Assembly (NCBI RefSeq): GCF_003286085.1
Contig: NW_020825424.1
Coordinates: 124,001 to 188,000 of the forward strand
Source of the DNA: Drosophila persimilis
Lineage: Eukaryota; Arthropoda; Insecta; Diptera; Drosophilidae
Length of the DNA: 64,000 bases
Reading direction: 5' to 3'
The position numbers and the translations under genes were made by a program. Below are positions 34,052 through 44,917 of this stretch, in pieces; positions within the stretch are counted from its first letter, which is position 1, and each line of letters starts with the position of its first letter. The notes under the pieces were generated by a model that saw only the letters and a list, made by a program, of their open reading frames with translations, was not told the origin of the DNA and ran no database searches.

Positions 34052-36450
34052 ATGCCCACTGGTGAGAAGAAATCTCGCAAGAAGTTTAAGCGGGTGAGTT
34101 CGCTGAGTTTAACCCATCCACCCAGCTCCAACGGCTCAATCGCTACGCCCACATCTTCCCGTCCGGCACCAACTGAGCGAGGTCCGACCACGTCCAGGGC
34201 TCACACACCACATGCCTTTGAGGCCTTGTTGCTCCCCTCGGTCGTCCCTCGCACGGTTCCGAGCACTATGGCCCAATCGGCCGCCAGTTCCGCACGGTCT
34301 AAGTTTGCCTTGGCTGCAAGCAGACTGACACGCTTCGACCAGAAGCTCAGAGCTCCAGATGCTAGCACACCAACCCGCTCGCTCTCCCAAGTCCATCGAG
34401 ATCAACTCCGAAGCCTGTGGGCGAAGGTGGACGCGGAGTTCGAGGCCTGTGTGGAGGCGATAACGGAAGTAGATCCAGAGGGGGTAGCTGACGTCCAGGG
34501 GATGTACGATGACTGCTACGCGGTCTACGCGCAATGCCTTGCCGAACTGAACGATCAGCTCGAACCCCCGACTGTCCCTCACACGCCTCAACTGGCCGTT
34601 CAAGTGCCGACGTCCGGCGGTTGCCGTCTTCCTCCATGTGACACTGAAGTTTTCAGTGGGGACTATCAGCAGTGGCCCACGTTCCGAGACCTGTTCACCG
34701 CCATATATATAGAGAACCCGAGGTTGGCTCCAGTAGAAAAACTGTTCCACCTCAACAAAAAAACAAGCGGTGAGGCCCACGACATAGTGGCACAGGCTCC
34801 ACTCACGAACGAAGGGTTCGCGTCCGCATGGAGCGCCCTCCGTGAGCGTTTCCAGAACAAGAGGCTGATACTCAAAGCTCAGCTGAAGATCCTTTTCAGT
34901 CTGCCCCAAATCCGCACCGAGTCAGCTGCAGCGCTAAAAGAGCTTCAGAGGGCCGTTCACAAGTGCCTTACGACACTCAACCACACCGAGGTCTCCACAG
35001 ACAGCATTTTCGCTGACGGAGTGTTAGTGTACCTCATATCCGCGAAGTTGCCGAAAACGACTTTGGAGCTTTGGGAGCAGTCCGTGACACACAAGTCCGA
35101 AATTCCCACCTGGCACGCTATGGACAAGTTCCTGGCGGAGCGGTACCTGTCTCTCGAGGTGACCGAGGACGGCCATCCAGGCATGGAGACTCAGGCCCTC
35201 TCCAGGGCGAGTCTACCCATGTCAGAGAGGTCAAAGGGCAATCCCAACCCTTTCCGTTCCCAAGAGAGCCCTGTTGCAAGGCGGGTTCACTCTTTCGGAA
35301 CAACTGTGGATCCGAAGCGGAGAGCGTGTGATCTTTGCTCCAAAGAGAACCGTCCGATCCGGGTATGCCCTCAATTCCTTCAGATGAGACCTGATGCTCG
35401 CTCCAGCTATATTAAGCAAAAAATGCTTTGCTTAAACTGTTTCGCAAGAGGTCACCAGATTCGTGAATGCCAAATCGCCCACAACTGCAACACGTGTGGA
35501 GACCGGGATCATACGCTGCTGCACCGTGGCACTCCAGTTTCCAGCCAATCCGTGCCCAATTCCGTACCACTTCCGACTCCTGCCGAAGCTCAGCCTAGCG
35601 TTCAGAACTATTTCGCCTCCGGCAAGAGGGCGGTACTCCTAGGCACGGCTATTATTAATATTTGCCACTTGGGGACAAATTTTCGCGCCCGCGCTCTAAT
35701 CGACCCGGGCTCCGAGGCGACGTTCATTACGGAACGTCTCTTCCAGATCATTAAGTTGCCATTCCGACTCGCCCAGGCACAGGTCTCGGGCCTCAATCAG
35801 ACAATATCCGCTCAGTCCAAGAAACTCTGCCATTTTTCCATCCAGTCCAAGAAACTCTGCCATTTTTCCATCCGTTCCCCGACTAAGCCGGGCTTACAAT
35901 TGGACGCCACAGCCTATGTCCTGGCGGAACTATCAGGCAGCCTTCCCTCCCATCCGATCCCGCAACACTCGTTGCGAGACTTGCCGAACCTGCCATGGGC
36001 AGACCCGACATTTTACGAAAGCTCACAAATAGATGTCCTGATTGGTGCCGACATCCTTCCATCCATCCTCTTGAGCGGCTCACGGACGAACATCTGTGGA
36101 TCTCTCCTCGGACAGGAAACCATTTTCGGGTGGGTTCTTACAGGCCCAGTGGCAAACACGGTACAAGGCCGGGTCGCATCCTTCTCCACGCAAATTTCCA
36201 CCGAGCTAGAGACTCCGTTGGACAAACTCCTCACAAAGTTTTGGGGGGTGGAGGACATTCCTACTAAAATAGAAAGCGAGTCGGATTCGTACTGCGAAAG
36301 AAATTTCCTCCGAACTACGTCAAGAACGACAAGCGGGAAATACGTCGTCACGTTACCGTTTCGCGACCCAGATCATCTCGGATCAGATCTGGGGTATTCA
36401 AGGGCAGCCGCGCTGGCCCAGCCGGCTGACCCAGCCGGCTGGTCCCCTAC
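34052..36450 (+). pseudogene. Element C: gag and protease region
   Basis: Part of fossil C. The N-terminus is basic and serine-rich. The central domain is the retrotransposon gag type called DUF1759 (SGDYQQWPTFRDLFTAIYIE, EKLFHLNKKTSGEAHDIV). Zinc-binding clusters follow (CPQFLQMRPDARSSYI, CLNCFARGHQIREC, CNTCGDRDHTLLH), then a DUF1758-type aspartic protease with ALIDPGSEATFITERL. This combination identifies BEL/Pao gag-protease. Confidence 0.85.
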
Positions 36451-36499
36451 AAGAGCAGTACGACACCGTAATCCAAGAATACCTAGAGCTTGAACATAT

Positions 36500-37930
36500 G
36501 ACAGAAGTTCCTCCGACTCATGGGTCCTCAACCTACTACCTTCCGCACCACGCTGTCTTCAAGCCTGAGAGCACTACCACGAAGGTCCGCGTGGTATTTA
36601 ACGCATCCAGCCCGTCGACCAACGGTGTGAGTTTGAATGATCTTCTGCACGCCGGCCCGCTCCTCCAATCTGACTTGACCCTCCAGATCCTGAAGTGGCG
36701 TTATTTCCGGTACGTTTTCAACGCGGACATCACCAAGATGTATCGCCAAATTTGGGTTGACCCGAAACACACCCCTTTCCAGCGAATATTATTTCGAAAC
36801 AAGGAGGGACTCATCCGCGACTATGAACTTAAGACCGTAACCTTCGGAGTCAATTGCGCTCCTTTTCTTGCCATCCGAGTGTTGCAACAGCTAGCAAGCG
36901 ACGTCCAGTCCAGATTTCCGAAGGCAAGTCGCATTATCCGATCATTCATGTATGTCGACGATGTCCTAGCCGGAGCGGATTCTACCGATGAGGCTCGACT
37001 AACGATCCGCGAGTTGCAGGCCGCACTTAGCTCTGCAGGTTTTCCGCTGCGGAAGTGGACTTCAAACCACAAAGCTATTCTGACAGGAATTCCGAGTGCT
37101 CATCGTCTCCACACAGATTTTCTGGAGATGGAGGAAGAGAGCACGGCTAAGACTCTCGGGATTCGCTGGAAAGCGACTTCAGACGAGTTTTTTTTTTGTC
37201 CCTCCCGAGTTAGCGCCTGAGTCGTCATACACCAAGCGAGCAGTTCTGTCCCAGATCGCAAGGCTGTTCGACCCCGCGGGGTGGTTGGCCCCATTCATTG
37301 TTCGGTCCAAGATCTTCATGCAAGAAATCTGGTTGCAGGACCTGGGATGGGACGATGAGCTTCCAAGCGAGATGCGCCAGCGCTGGCAAAGTTTCCTGCG
37401 GAGCTACTCCGCTCTCGACCAAATCCATATTCCAAGATGGGTCGGCTCCCGGCCAGCGGTAAAAGTCGAACATCATGGGTTCTGCGATGCATCCGAGAGG
37501 GCTTACGGTGCCGCCATCTACGTCCGCATTGAGGTTGACCGTTTGGTCGAGGTGCAGCTTCTCACAGCGAAAACGCGAGTCGCACCCGTGAAAACCGTGT
37601 CGCTCCCCCGGTTAGAGCTTTGCGGGGCAGTGCTTTTGTCCGAAATGGCGGCGGCTATCCTGCCGAATATGCCAACAGCAAGTACGAGCTGCTATTGCTG
37701 GACCGATTCCACCATAGTCCTCGCCTGGCTGGCAAAGCCCGCGTGTCACTGGACCACGTTCGTGGCCAACCGAGTGACTAGGATATCTCAAGCGACCGAT
37801 ATTGAGAAGTGGTGCCACGTTCCATCCGAACAGAACCCCGCGGACTTAGCCAGCAGAGGCGTGCCGTTACAGGAGTTGGTGGAGAACCAACTCTGCACCG
37901 GCCGGCACCAGTTAATAACTCCCCCGTTAT
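36500..37930 (+). pseudogene. Element C: reverse transcriptase and RNase H region
   Basis: Part of fossil C. Reverse transcriptase blocks KVRVVFNASSPSTNGVSLND, ADITKMYRQIWVDP and FMYVDDVLAGA are BEL-type, followed by the Pao peptidase-like linker (SQIARLFDPAGWLAPFIVRS), RNase H-like HHGFCDASERAYGAAIYVR and WTDSTIVLAWL. Order and motifs match Pao/BEL elements. Confidence 0.85.
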
Positions 37931-39476
37931 GACCTTAGAGCAGCGAACTGTAAAAGCCCATTTCGCACTCAACCCAGCCGAAGACTTCCTCGAACGATTC
38001 TCCAATCTGGAGAGAGCTCTACGAGTCCGTGCATATATCCTGCGCTTCACCAAGCGCTGCCGGAAGTTAGCCACCGCGCAAAAGGGCCATCTTACGAGCG
38101 GCGAAATTACCGAAGCTGAAAAAACTCTTATCCTAGAGACGCAGCGTAGAGAATACCCCGAGGAGTATCGCTGCCTAAGCGGTAAGCGGCCAACGCCAAG
38201 GTCAAGTTCTATCCTGAACATGAACCCTTTCCTAGACCGCCATGGGTTGATCAGAGCATGCGGCCGTGTCGCAGGCTCTGAAGTGCTAAGATACGACGAA
38301 CGACATCCAATCATTCTCCCATATAATTGTCGATTGTCTCGCCTTCTCGCGCAATTTACACACCGGATAACTCTTCATGGCGGCAACCAATTGATGGTGC
38401 GCCTCATTCGATCAAAGTATTGGATTCCAAAGGTTCAAAGGCTTATGAAGGGGGTTGTGAACTCCTGCAAGGTCTGCGTTATTCACAAAAGAAGGTTGCA
38501 AACCCAAATGATGGGAGATCTCCCAACCGAGCGGTCGTCCTTTTCCAGACCGTTTACGCATACAGGGATTGATTACGCGGGTCCTTTCGAAATACGGAAC
38601 TATACAGGGAGAGCATGTCTGATCACGAAGGGGTATGTGTGCGTATTCGTGTGTTTTTCCACAAAGGCGATACATTTAGAACCCACGTCCGACCTCACCA
38701 CCGAAAAATTTCTCGCCGCCTTCGCTCGTTTCGTCGCAAGGCGCGGATGTCCACAGCGTATCCATTCAGATAATGGAAAAACTTTCGTTGGTGCAGCAAC
38801 CCTGCTTTCCAGTGACTTCCTTGACGCGTTTAAGGACTCGGTGACTGATGCGTATAGCCATCAGCGGGTTTCGTGGCGCTTCATTCCACCAGGAGCTCCA
38901 CATATGGGAGGCCTATGGGAAGCCGGAGTGAAGAGTTTCAAAACTCTCTTCTACAAGGCCACGTCCACTCGGAGGTATACGTTTGAAGAGCTTTCTACGC
39001 TGCTCGCGAAGATTGAAGCGTGCCTCAATTCCAGGCCGCTCTCACCGATGTCCGATGATCCGACGGAGCTGCTAGCCCTCACTCCCGGGCACTTCCTTAT
39101 TGGGGGGCCCTTAATGAGTACGGCCGAGCCCGAAATAAAGGGGAACCTTAATTCGATCATCAATCGGTGGCAGCATTTGAAGGCCCTCAACCAACAGTTC
39201 TGTCAAAGGTGGAAGGAGGAATACCTCAAGGAGCTCCACAAGCGGACTAAGTGGCAGACCCCGACGCCAAATCTGCAGGTTGGCGATATGGTGGTCATCA
39301 AGGAGGATAACCTGCCGTCCAACGAATGGCGGCTCGGAAGGATAACTTCCGTGTATCCCGGTGCCGACGACAGGGTCCGTGTGATGGATATCCTTACTGC
39401 CCGCGGTACCCTCAAAAGACCGATTGTCAGGGTCGTTCTCCTGCCAGTAGAACCCCGTAGTTCCATCCAACAATAA
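37930..39476 (+). pseudogene. Element C: integrase region
   Basis: Part of fossil C. It shows an integrase zinc finger (HGGNQLMVRLIRSKYW with later paired cysteines in CKVC), the catalytic core with GIDYAGPFEI, IHSDNGKTFVGA and the BEL-specific IPPGAPHMGGLWEAGVKSFK, and the DUF5641-type C-terminal domain (DMVVIKEDNLPSNEWRLGRI). It ends just before the extra open frame. Confidence 0.85.
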
Positions 39477-39563
39477 CGTGAATGTGCACTTGTCCCATTC
39501 ACAGCTCCGTACTAATACTTCTTCGACTTCTCTATTCCATCCTAGTTCCATCCTCATCCAGAC

Positions 39564-40511
39564 ATGGCCCCACGGATCCGCGCCAGCCGCACCACGGAGA
39601 GCCGGCGTGATCGAGGGATCAACTCGTACCGTTGCCGGGTCTGCCGAGGAATTCATCCGCTACGGACCTGTCACCATTTCCTTCGCCTGAGCCCTGAGAA
39701 GAGACTCCGAGCTGTCCTCATTCACAAATATTGCGGGAACTGCCTGGCCCACCAACACTCCGGCCAGGATTGTCGCAGTGGCGGGCTGTGCCGGGTGTGT
39801 GGCAAAAACCACCACACTCTACTCCACATACCCTCGTCTCGTCGTCCAGTCCGCTCGGCCTCAGGAGCATCGTCGCCATCTACAGCGCCCCACGTCAAAC
39901 GCCGACCTCGGCGTCCAGCCCGCTCAGCCTCGGCTGCATCGTCGCCATCCACGTCGGCCCACGCCGACCGCCGCCCGCGTCTCCCCGTGAGCCGCCCCGT
40001 GGCAGGGCCCCCGGCACCATCCGTCGACTCACTTCTACAACATCGGAGCCTCATCATACTCCCGACGGCGCTGGTGGTCTTGGATACGGGTTCCAAAAAC
40101 TTCGAGACGGCGGCGCTCATCGACCCATGCACGCCGGTGAGCTGTATTGACGACTCCTTGGCCAGCGCCTTCAAGTTGCCCACCACTTGTGTGGGGGACG
40201 AGAAAGTGTGTACGGCGGTGATCCGCGCCAAAATGGGCGACTTCCAGTTGGAGACGATGCTCAAGGTCGAGCCCCGTGTGCGCATCCGCACGCCTATCCG
40301 ACAGCTGAGCGATTCCGTGCGGGCGCGTTTCGGTGACCTGAGGCTTGCCGATGAACAATTCCATCGACCGGCGACAATCTCGCTCATCTTGGGAGCAGAT
40401 GTCTACCCGAAGGTGATCCAGCCCGGGTTCCTTGCGCGTGAGGACGGCCTGCCGGTGGCCCAGAGCACCGTTTTTGGATGGATCGTGTCGGGGGCGTGCA
40501 CCCAACCATAG
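39564..40511 (+). pseudogene. Element C: extra third open frame with zinc and protease-like domains
   Basis: An open frame of about 315 residues between integrase and 3' LTR, still inside the BEL element. It starts with three zinc-binding clusters (CRVCRGIHPLRTCHHF, CGNCLAHQHSGQDC, CRVCGKNHHTLLH), goes through a proline- and serine-rich repeat (two copies of a segment with ASSPST), and ends in a DUF1758-like aspartic protease region (VVLDTGSKNFETAALIDP; ISLILGADVYPKVI; STVFGWIVSG). The element therefore carries a second, diverged version of the C-terminal part of its own gag-protease. Such an accessory frame is not in the standard BEL layout I know. The order suggests capture of a related gag end by recombination or internal duplication. 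Confidence 0.7.
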
Positions 40512-40554
40512 GCCACCCCATTATACTTTGCAATCCTGCAAGGGGGGGGGAGGA

Positions 40555-40899
40555 TGTTCAGGCCAGCAATAGACAGTTTCCGCGCACTGTGCCGGCTCCG
40601 CGCGTCTCGGTCCCGGCTCGCGCTCGCGCGCTCGGAGGGGCGTTCGGATCCACAATCCACGATCCACACGGCGCTCACCGCAGCATAAAGGCAGCATAAA
40701 GCATAGATCATAAGGCATAGGGAGTCAGTTACGTTTTCCACCCCGTTACAAGCTGCCGTCGCACATACGCGCGTCTACAATTCACACCTATACGCAAATA
40801 CATGGAATACATTTATTGAAACCGAATCTGTCTTTTCCTTTTGATATTTTCCCACTCATCGCTGGCAACTCGCTCCGGTGATCCGCCCTCCTACAAACA
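40555..40899 (+). repeat. 3' LTR of element C
   Basis: Partner of 27,899-28,175, with an additional internal block. Followed by the target duplication CTCGG (40,900-40,904). Confidence 0.9.
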
Positions 40900-42690
40900 C
40901 TCGGCTATGACCGGCACGTATTGTTTCCGGCTGCTGGCTCGTCGGCAAGTGGGGTGGAGGTTTTTTTTTGCCATAGTCCGAAGCCCTTTACTTTCTTTAT
41001 TTTAAATTTAACGTGCAAGAAAAAGCAAGCCATACACTTCACCGGACAGAGTTCACTACAAATGACCACATAACACGGACGATTACCTATAAGACAGACG
41101 GACGATCCTCAGCTGTTTCGAGGACCCCTTGCCCACCCTACCTTGGTCATGTCATTCAAAATCTATCTGTCGGCCATGACCCCTTGGTGTGCCAACACGT
41201 GTGCACCCATAGACACTTCCTTCCATGCCCAAATGATTGAGCTTAAACAAATAGTAAACAAACTCACTTTTACTGCGGATCCACCGTCGAAAGCGCTTTC
41301 TGATGGTTGCTGCAAAACTGATATGATATGATTTTTTTTGGGTTCGGGTGTATTATTAGTGCATTTTGGTTATAACCATGTTGGTTTTTGTTAGTTTTTT
41401 TTTTTTTTTTTTGTTTTGTTTTGATCTGTGCATGGAAGGTTATCTATTTATGGATTTGTTTTAGTTTCATATTCTCTTTTCCTCTTGCCTTTCTTTTCCT
41501 ACTCTATGCTCCCTCACTGCTGTTCTTCATTGCGGCATTCCTTTTATATGTATGTATATATCTAAACTTAAATAGCTGTTCCGCTGCTCGGTACTATTCT
41601 GCCTACTCTTATGCTAACTTATGCTACTTCTCTCGGCTTATCGCTTGCCCCGTCGACTCCGTTGCTGGCGAGTGTTTTTATAGCTCGCTCGCTCTCCTAT
41701 TGGGCTCTGCTTTTGCTGCTTGCGTGTTCTCTCTTTCCCCCGCTCTTACTCTCTGCCTATGCGCGCATCACCTTTGGCTCCGCTCGCCCTCTATATTTTT
41801 AGGGCCGTACCCTTGCAGCTCTGAGTTCTGACTTTCACTAACCCACTAACACTTTCCTTCACTATGTAAACTGCGGATCTTAATTGGGCATTGTTAGCTT
41901 AATTTGGCACACGGCACGTTTAGGAAGGATTTGAGCGATTTTCCTCCTTTTTCTCAGTTCGTATTTCGCTGGTTGCTGAACTTTCCACTACCGCGAATTA
42001 TCGACCGTCCCGCTTTGTGGCCGCCGCCTCACCGACGTCGATCCGGCTGCCCGCGTAGGTCGAGACTCTCAGAATTTTTGCTGCGTCTCTGCTCCCTCGC
42101 TCCGTGCTGCGTCGGATCAGCTGCTTGGAGCGCAGCTGCTTCGCCAGCACAAATTGCTAGGCGCCAAATCTATTGCAGGGAGAAAGAACCGTCTATCGTA
42201 TTCGGCCCCGAAAGATCTGTGGTATCCCACTTTTTGTTCCTCTTACCCGCCAATCTTGGCCCCAGTGGCCGAACTAGCTTCAGTTTCCCTAGTCCCGCGA
42301 CTTTTGCCTTGCTGCTGCTGGATACCACTCGCGCTTTGACAATATTTTTTCTTGACTTTGGAACTTTTTCCTTAATGATTTTTGCTGAGCCTGTTCGGGG
42401 GCGATGTTGGTCGCTCGACATCCGAATTCAAAAAGGAAGATGGACACGCTCCCATCCACTATGAGACCGGTCGGATCCGCTAGATGACGTTCAAATGTCA
42501 TCGCTTTCTCCTCTTTCTCTTCAACTGCCATCAGCGCTAACTCACCCCCAGAGGGAGCCAACCTTTCAGCGCACCGTTTTAGAGCCCCTGACTCCAAAAC
42601 CCCCTGTAGCAGCGAGACTATGGCTGCCCATACAACGCCGTTGGCGGTCCATTTAGTTTACGCCCTTCGCTCAGCTACAAGCCTCTTACA
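40900..42690 (-). repeat. 5' LTR of element B, main part
   Basis: The remainder of the right LTR of element B; its first 42 bp lie at 27,857-27,898, on the other side of element C. It matches 17,160-19,974 without the DINE-1. The T run at about 41,395-41,413 is the empty site for H4. Open frames in it are not supported as genes. Confidence 0.85.
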
Positions 42691-43063
42691 CCTTCCATAC
42701 TTAAGGGATGAGTTACTCCTGGGGGCCCTGGAGGTATGTCTCCGATCGGTTCCCTGACGAGCGGAGACTCGGCCCGTTTCCAGACTCGGATAGCCTACAG
42801 CAGTCGATCGTCCGGATGCCGCGGCGGCCACACTCCCAACAGAATAGCACTCGCCGATTCCTGCATGAACTGCTGAAATGACCTTCCTCCCCGCAATTCC
42901 GGCAGGCCCGGCGTGTGTTCACCGGCCGGTCTCCATCCTGGGTCACTACGCGGCTTGCCGTCTCGGCGCTCCGGGAGGGCCCGGTGTCGTCTGGAGGAGC
43001 ATGCTGTGGGGTGGATAATCCGGGTCCTTGGTATGATGGCGTTCTGGCTTTCGTATTTGGGCG
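42691..43063 (-). mobile_element. Element A2, gag part between B and the LINE
   Basis: Continuation of A2 after element B, starting with the CCTT duplication. It encodes the gag zinc knuckles (CRNCGEEGHFSSSC) on the minus strand and is interrupted at about 43,063 by the full-length LINE. Confidence 0.85.
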
Positions 43064-43510
43064 TCAGACGTCAGCCGTCGGGTGCTACAGGGGGATAAAC
43101 GGATGTCGGGTCGGCTCGTCACAACTGTAGACTCGGAACGGGGCACAGGCGACTCGGGTTCATGGCTTGCCCTGGATCCAAGGCGACTGTGCTCCGCGTC
43201 ATAGGATACAGGTGGGCACGAGCGAACCGGCACCCGCCGTAACTGTACACACCGGCGGAAGTGCGACTTTACTCTCCCCGTGAGAGCGGCTGGAAACAGG
43301 GCCTGGTACGGTCATGTCTCTGCCAGGATGCTGGCTAATTGTAGTCGGGCGGAGAGACGAAAACTCTCAGTGAAATAACCCCAATCCAAGGTGACACTGT
43401 CATATGCGGACTCTGGATACCTGCCGACCTCCAGTTTTAATAAGGCTTCCCGGGGCACGCGGGCTATGCCCCGGGCGACTAACCCCTTCCCGCCTACTCG
43501 TGGGATCAAA

Positions 43511-44917
43511 TATGCCAAATTTAACTATTCAAACAAAAAACACCGCAAAGGAGCACGGCACTCCTCCTAAAGTGCCGGAGGGAAAAGACCATCCCTCTAC
43601 AAACGCATCTGGGAAACCAGTGCCCAAAAAGACGGGGAAGGAGACTAAGTCGGTCCACCGTCTCGAGGCAGCAGGCGCTGTGAGGAGAGGACCGAAAAGC
43701 CAATCGGGCCAATCCACGTCGGGGGGCCCCAAGGGCGACCCGGTTACCGGGGGGGCGACCATGCAGAGCGATATCGCGGCTGGCGGACCCCTTGGGACCG
43801 GGGACCCCTTGACAACCCCGGCAGGCGGCTCCTCTGCCTCGAAAGATAGGCCCAAGTTCCAAGACAAAAGACGTGCGGCCTTCATCCTGGGCAACGACGA
43901 CCCGGTGTTCCTGGCGTCTGCCCAGGGAATCGAATCGCGGCGATGGGCCAAGACAGTCCTGCGCGACTACCAGCAAGCCAAAGCTGGAAAGGCCACAGCC
44001 AAGGCCCCAAGCAAGCGGCAACGCTCGGCGGAGGACACCGCCACACAAGTCCAACAGGCCAAGAGGACGAAGACACTGAGCAAGCGCTCGTTTGCCGAGG
44101 TGGCGAGGAGAAAAACCCTGATTGGAGTCCTAGACAGGGGCTCTAAAGACGGGCAGATCCCTAGGGACAAGTGGCACCTCGTGGAAAACGAGCTCCAAGA
44201 CCGTTTCCTCCAGGATTTGGAGGAGAATGGAGGACCACCGCCCAAGTGTGAGGACGCCGGGTGGCCCAAGTGAAAGCCATCGCATGCCAAGATGCTCGCT
44301 CGGCGGCCCTCTACGCGAAGGCGGTATCATCGCTCAAGGAGGTCTACCCAGGAGCCCAGCTGGAGGTCGTGAAGTGGGAGGACATCCCCAGCAAGCCGAG
44401 GGCCAGAGCGTGGGTCTCGGCGAAGCCTGCAGAGCCGGATAAGATTCTCCGGATTCTGCAGGTCTGCAACCCCAAGCTGCCCACAGCCGATTGGAAGGTG
44501 GCCAAAGTAGAGGAGAGCAACGGGCAGAGGCGCCAAATCATCCTCGTCCTGAACGAGGAGTCGGTCAGACTTCTCCACGACACGGACGGCGCTGTGGACT
44601 ACGGCTACAAGAAGGTAGTCGTAGTACCGTACAAGTCCGACTCCAAAGGCCTGCAACCGACGGTTGAGCCAGACCTGGAGCCCCCGGAGATCCCTAGCAT
44701 GGATCTCAAGCCTGCGGTGTCAGACGTGGCATCAGTGGTGTCGGATGACATCCTAGATGGTTACGTGTCAGACGTGAGCGATCTCACTAGGGATCTCAAG
44801 CACATCGGGGTCGGGGAGGAGTTGGACTCTTCGGAGAGCGACCACGACAGGACAATCGTGGAGGTGAACCTCAGGAATGTCACTGATACTCCTGCAGATA
44901 AACCTCTACCATTGTAA
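43511..44917 (+). pseudogene. LINE ORF1 (gag-like, DUF4780-type), in two frames
   Basis: The first frame starts at the ATG at 43,511 (MPNLTIQTKNTAKEHG) and runs to 44,273; an upstream in-frame ATG exists at 43,404 but lies in the presumed 5' region. It is basic, with lysine- and proline-rich stretches. A second frame opens by about 44,262 (QDARSAALYAKAVSSLKEVY) and runs to 44,917. It contains a domain that resembles DUF4780 of insect LINE ORF1 proteins (RAWVSAKPAEPDKILRILQV, NPKLPTADWKVAKVEES) and ends acidic. The two frames overlap by a few codons, either by a frameshift mutation or by programmed frame change. The product would bind the element RNA (known for LINE ORF1 proteins in general). 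Confidence 0.7.

Larger units (their letters stand above)
27899..40899 (+). mobile_element. LTR retrotransposon C (BEL/Pao), interrupted
   Basis: Plus-strand BEL/Pao element inserted in the right LTR of element B. The 5' LTR is 27,899-28,175 and the 3' LTR 40,555-40,899, both starting TGTTCAGGCCAGC. The 5-bp target duplication CTCGG lies at 27,894-27,898 and 40,900-40,904. A primer-site candidate, TGGTCCTTCGAGCCGGAT, follows at 28,177, and a polypurine tract (aggggggggagga) ends at 40,554. Internal order: leader, gag-protease (34.05-36.4 kb), reverse transcriptase (36.5-37.2), RNase H (37.2-37.9), integrase (37.9-39.5), then an extra open frame (39.56-40.5). Element D is nested in its leader. 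The LTRs differ mainly by one block present in only one of them, so it is moderately young. Broken, with about three breaks. Confidence 0.9.
17112..42690 (-). mobile_element. LTR retrotransposon B (Ty3/gypsy, long LTRs), interrupted
   Basis: A minus-strand Ty3/gypsy element inserted in A2. Both outer edges are clear: TGTAATGGG at 17,112 and CTTACA at 42,690, flanked on each side by the 4-bp target duplication CCTT (17,108-17,111 and 42,691-42,694). LTRs are about 1.8 kb each. Internal parts in its own direction: primer site (27,830), leader, gag (26.8-25.7 kb), reverse transcriptase and RNase H (22.5-21.0 kb) and integrase (21.0-20.05 kb). It carries a DINE-1 in the left LTR, a LINE in pol and element C in the right LTR. 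The lysine-type primer site and long LTRs suggest the Osvaldo/Ulysses lineage (inference). The LTRs differ by several block differences, so it is not recent. Broken, with roughly four or five breaks besides the insertions. Confidence 0.85.
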
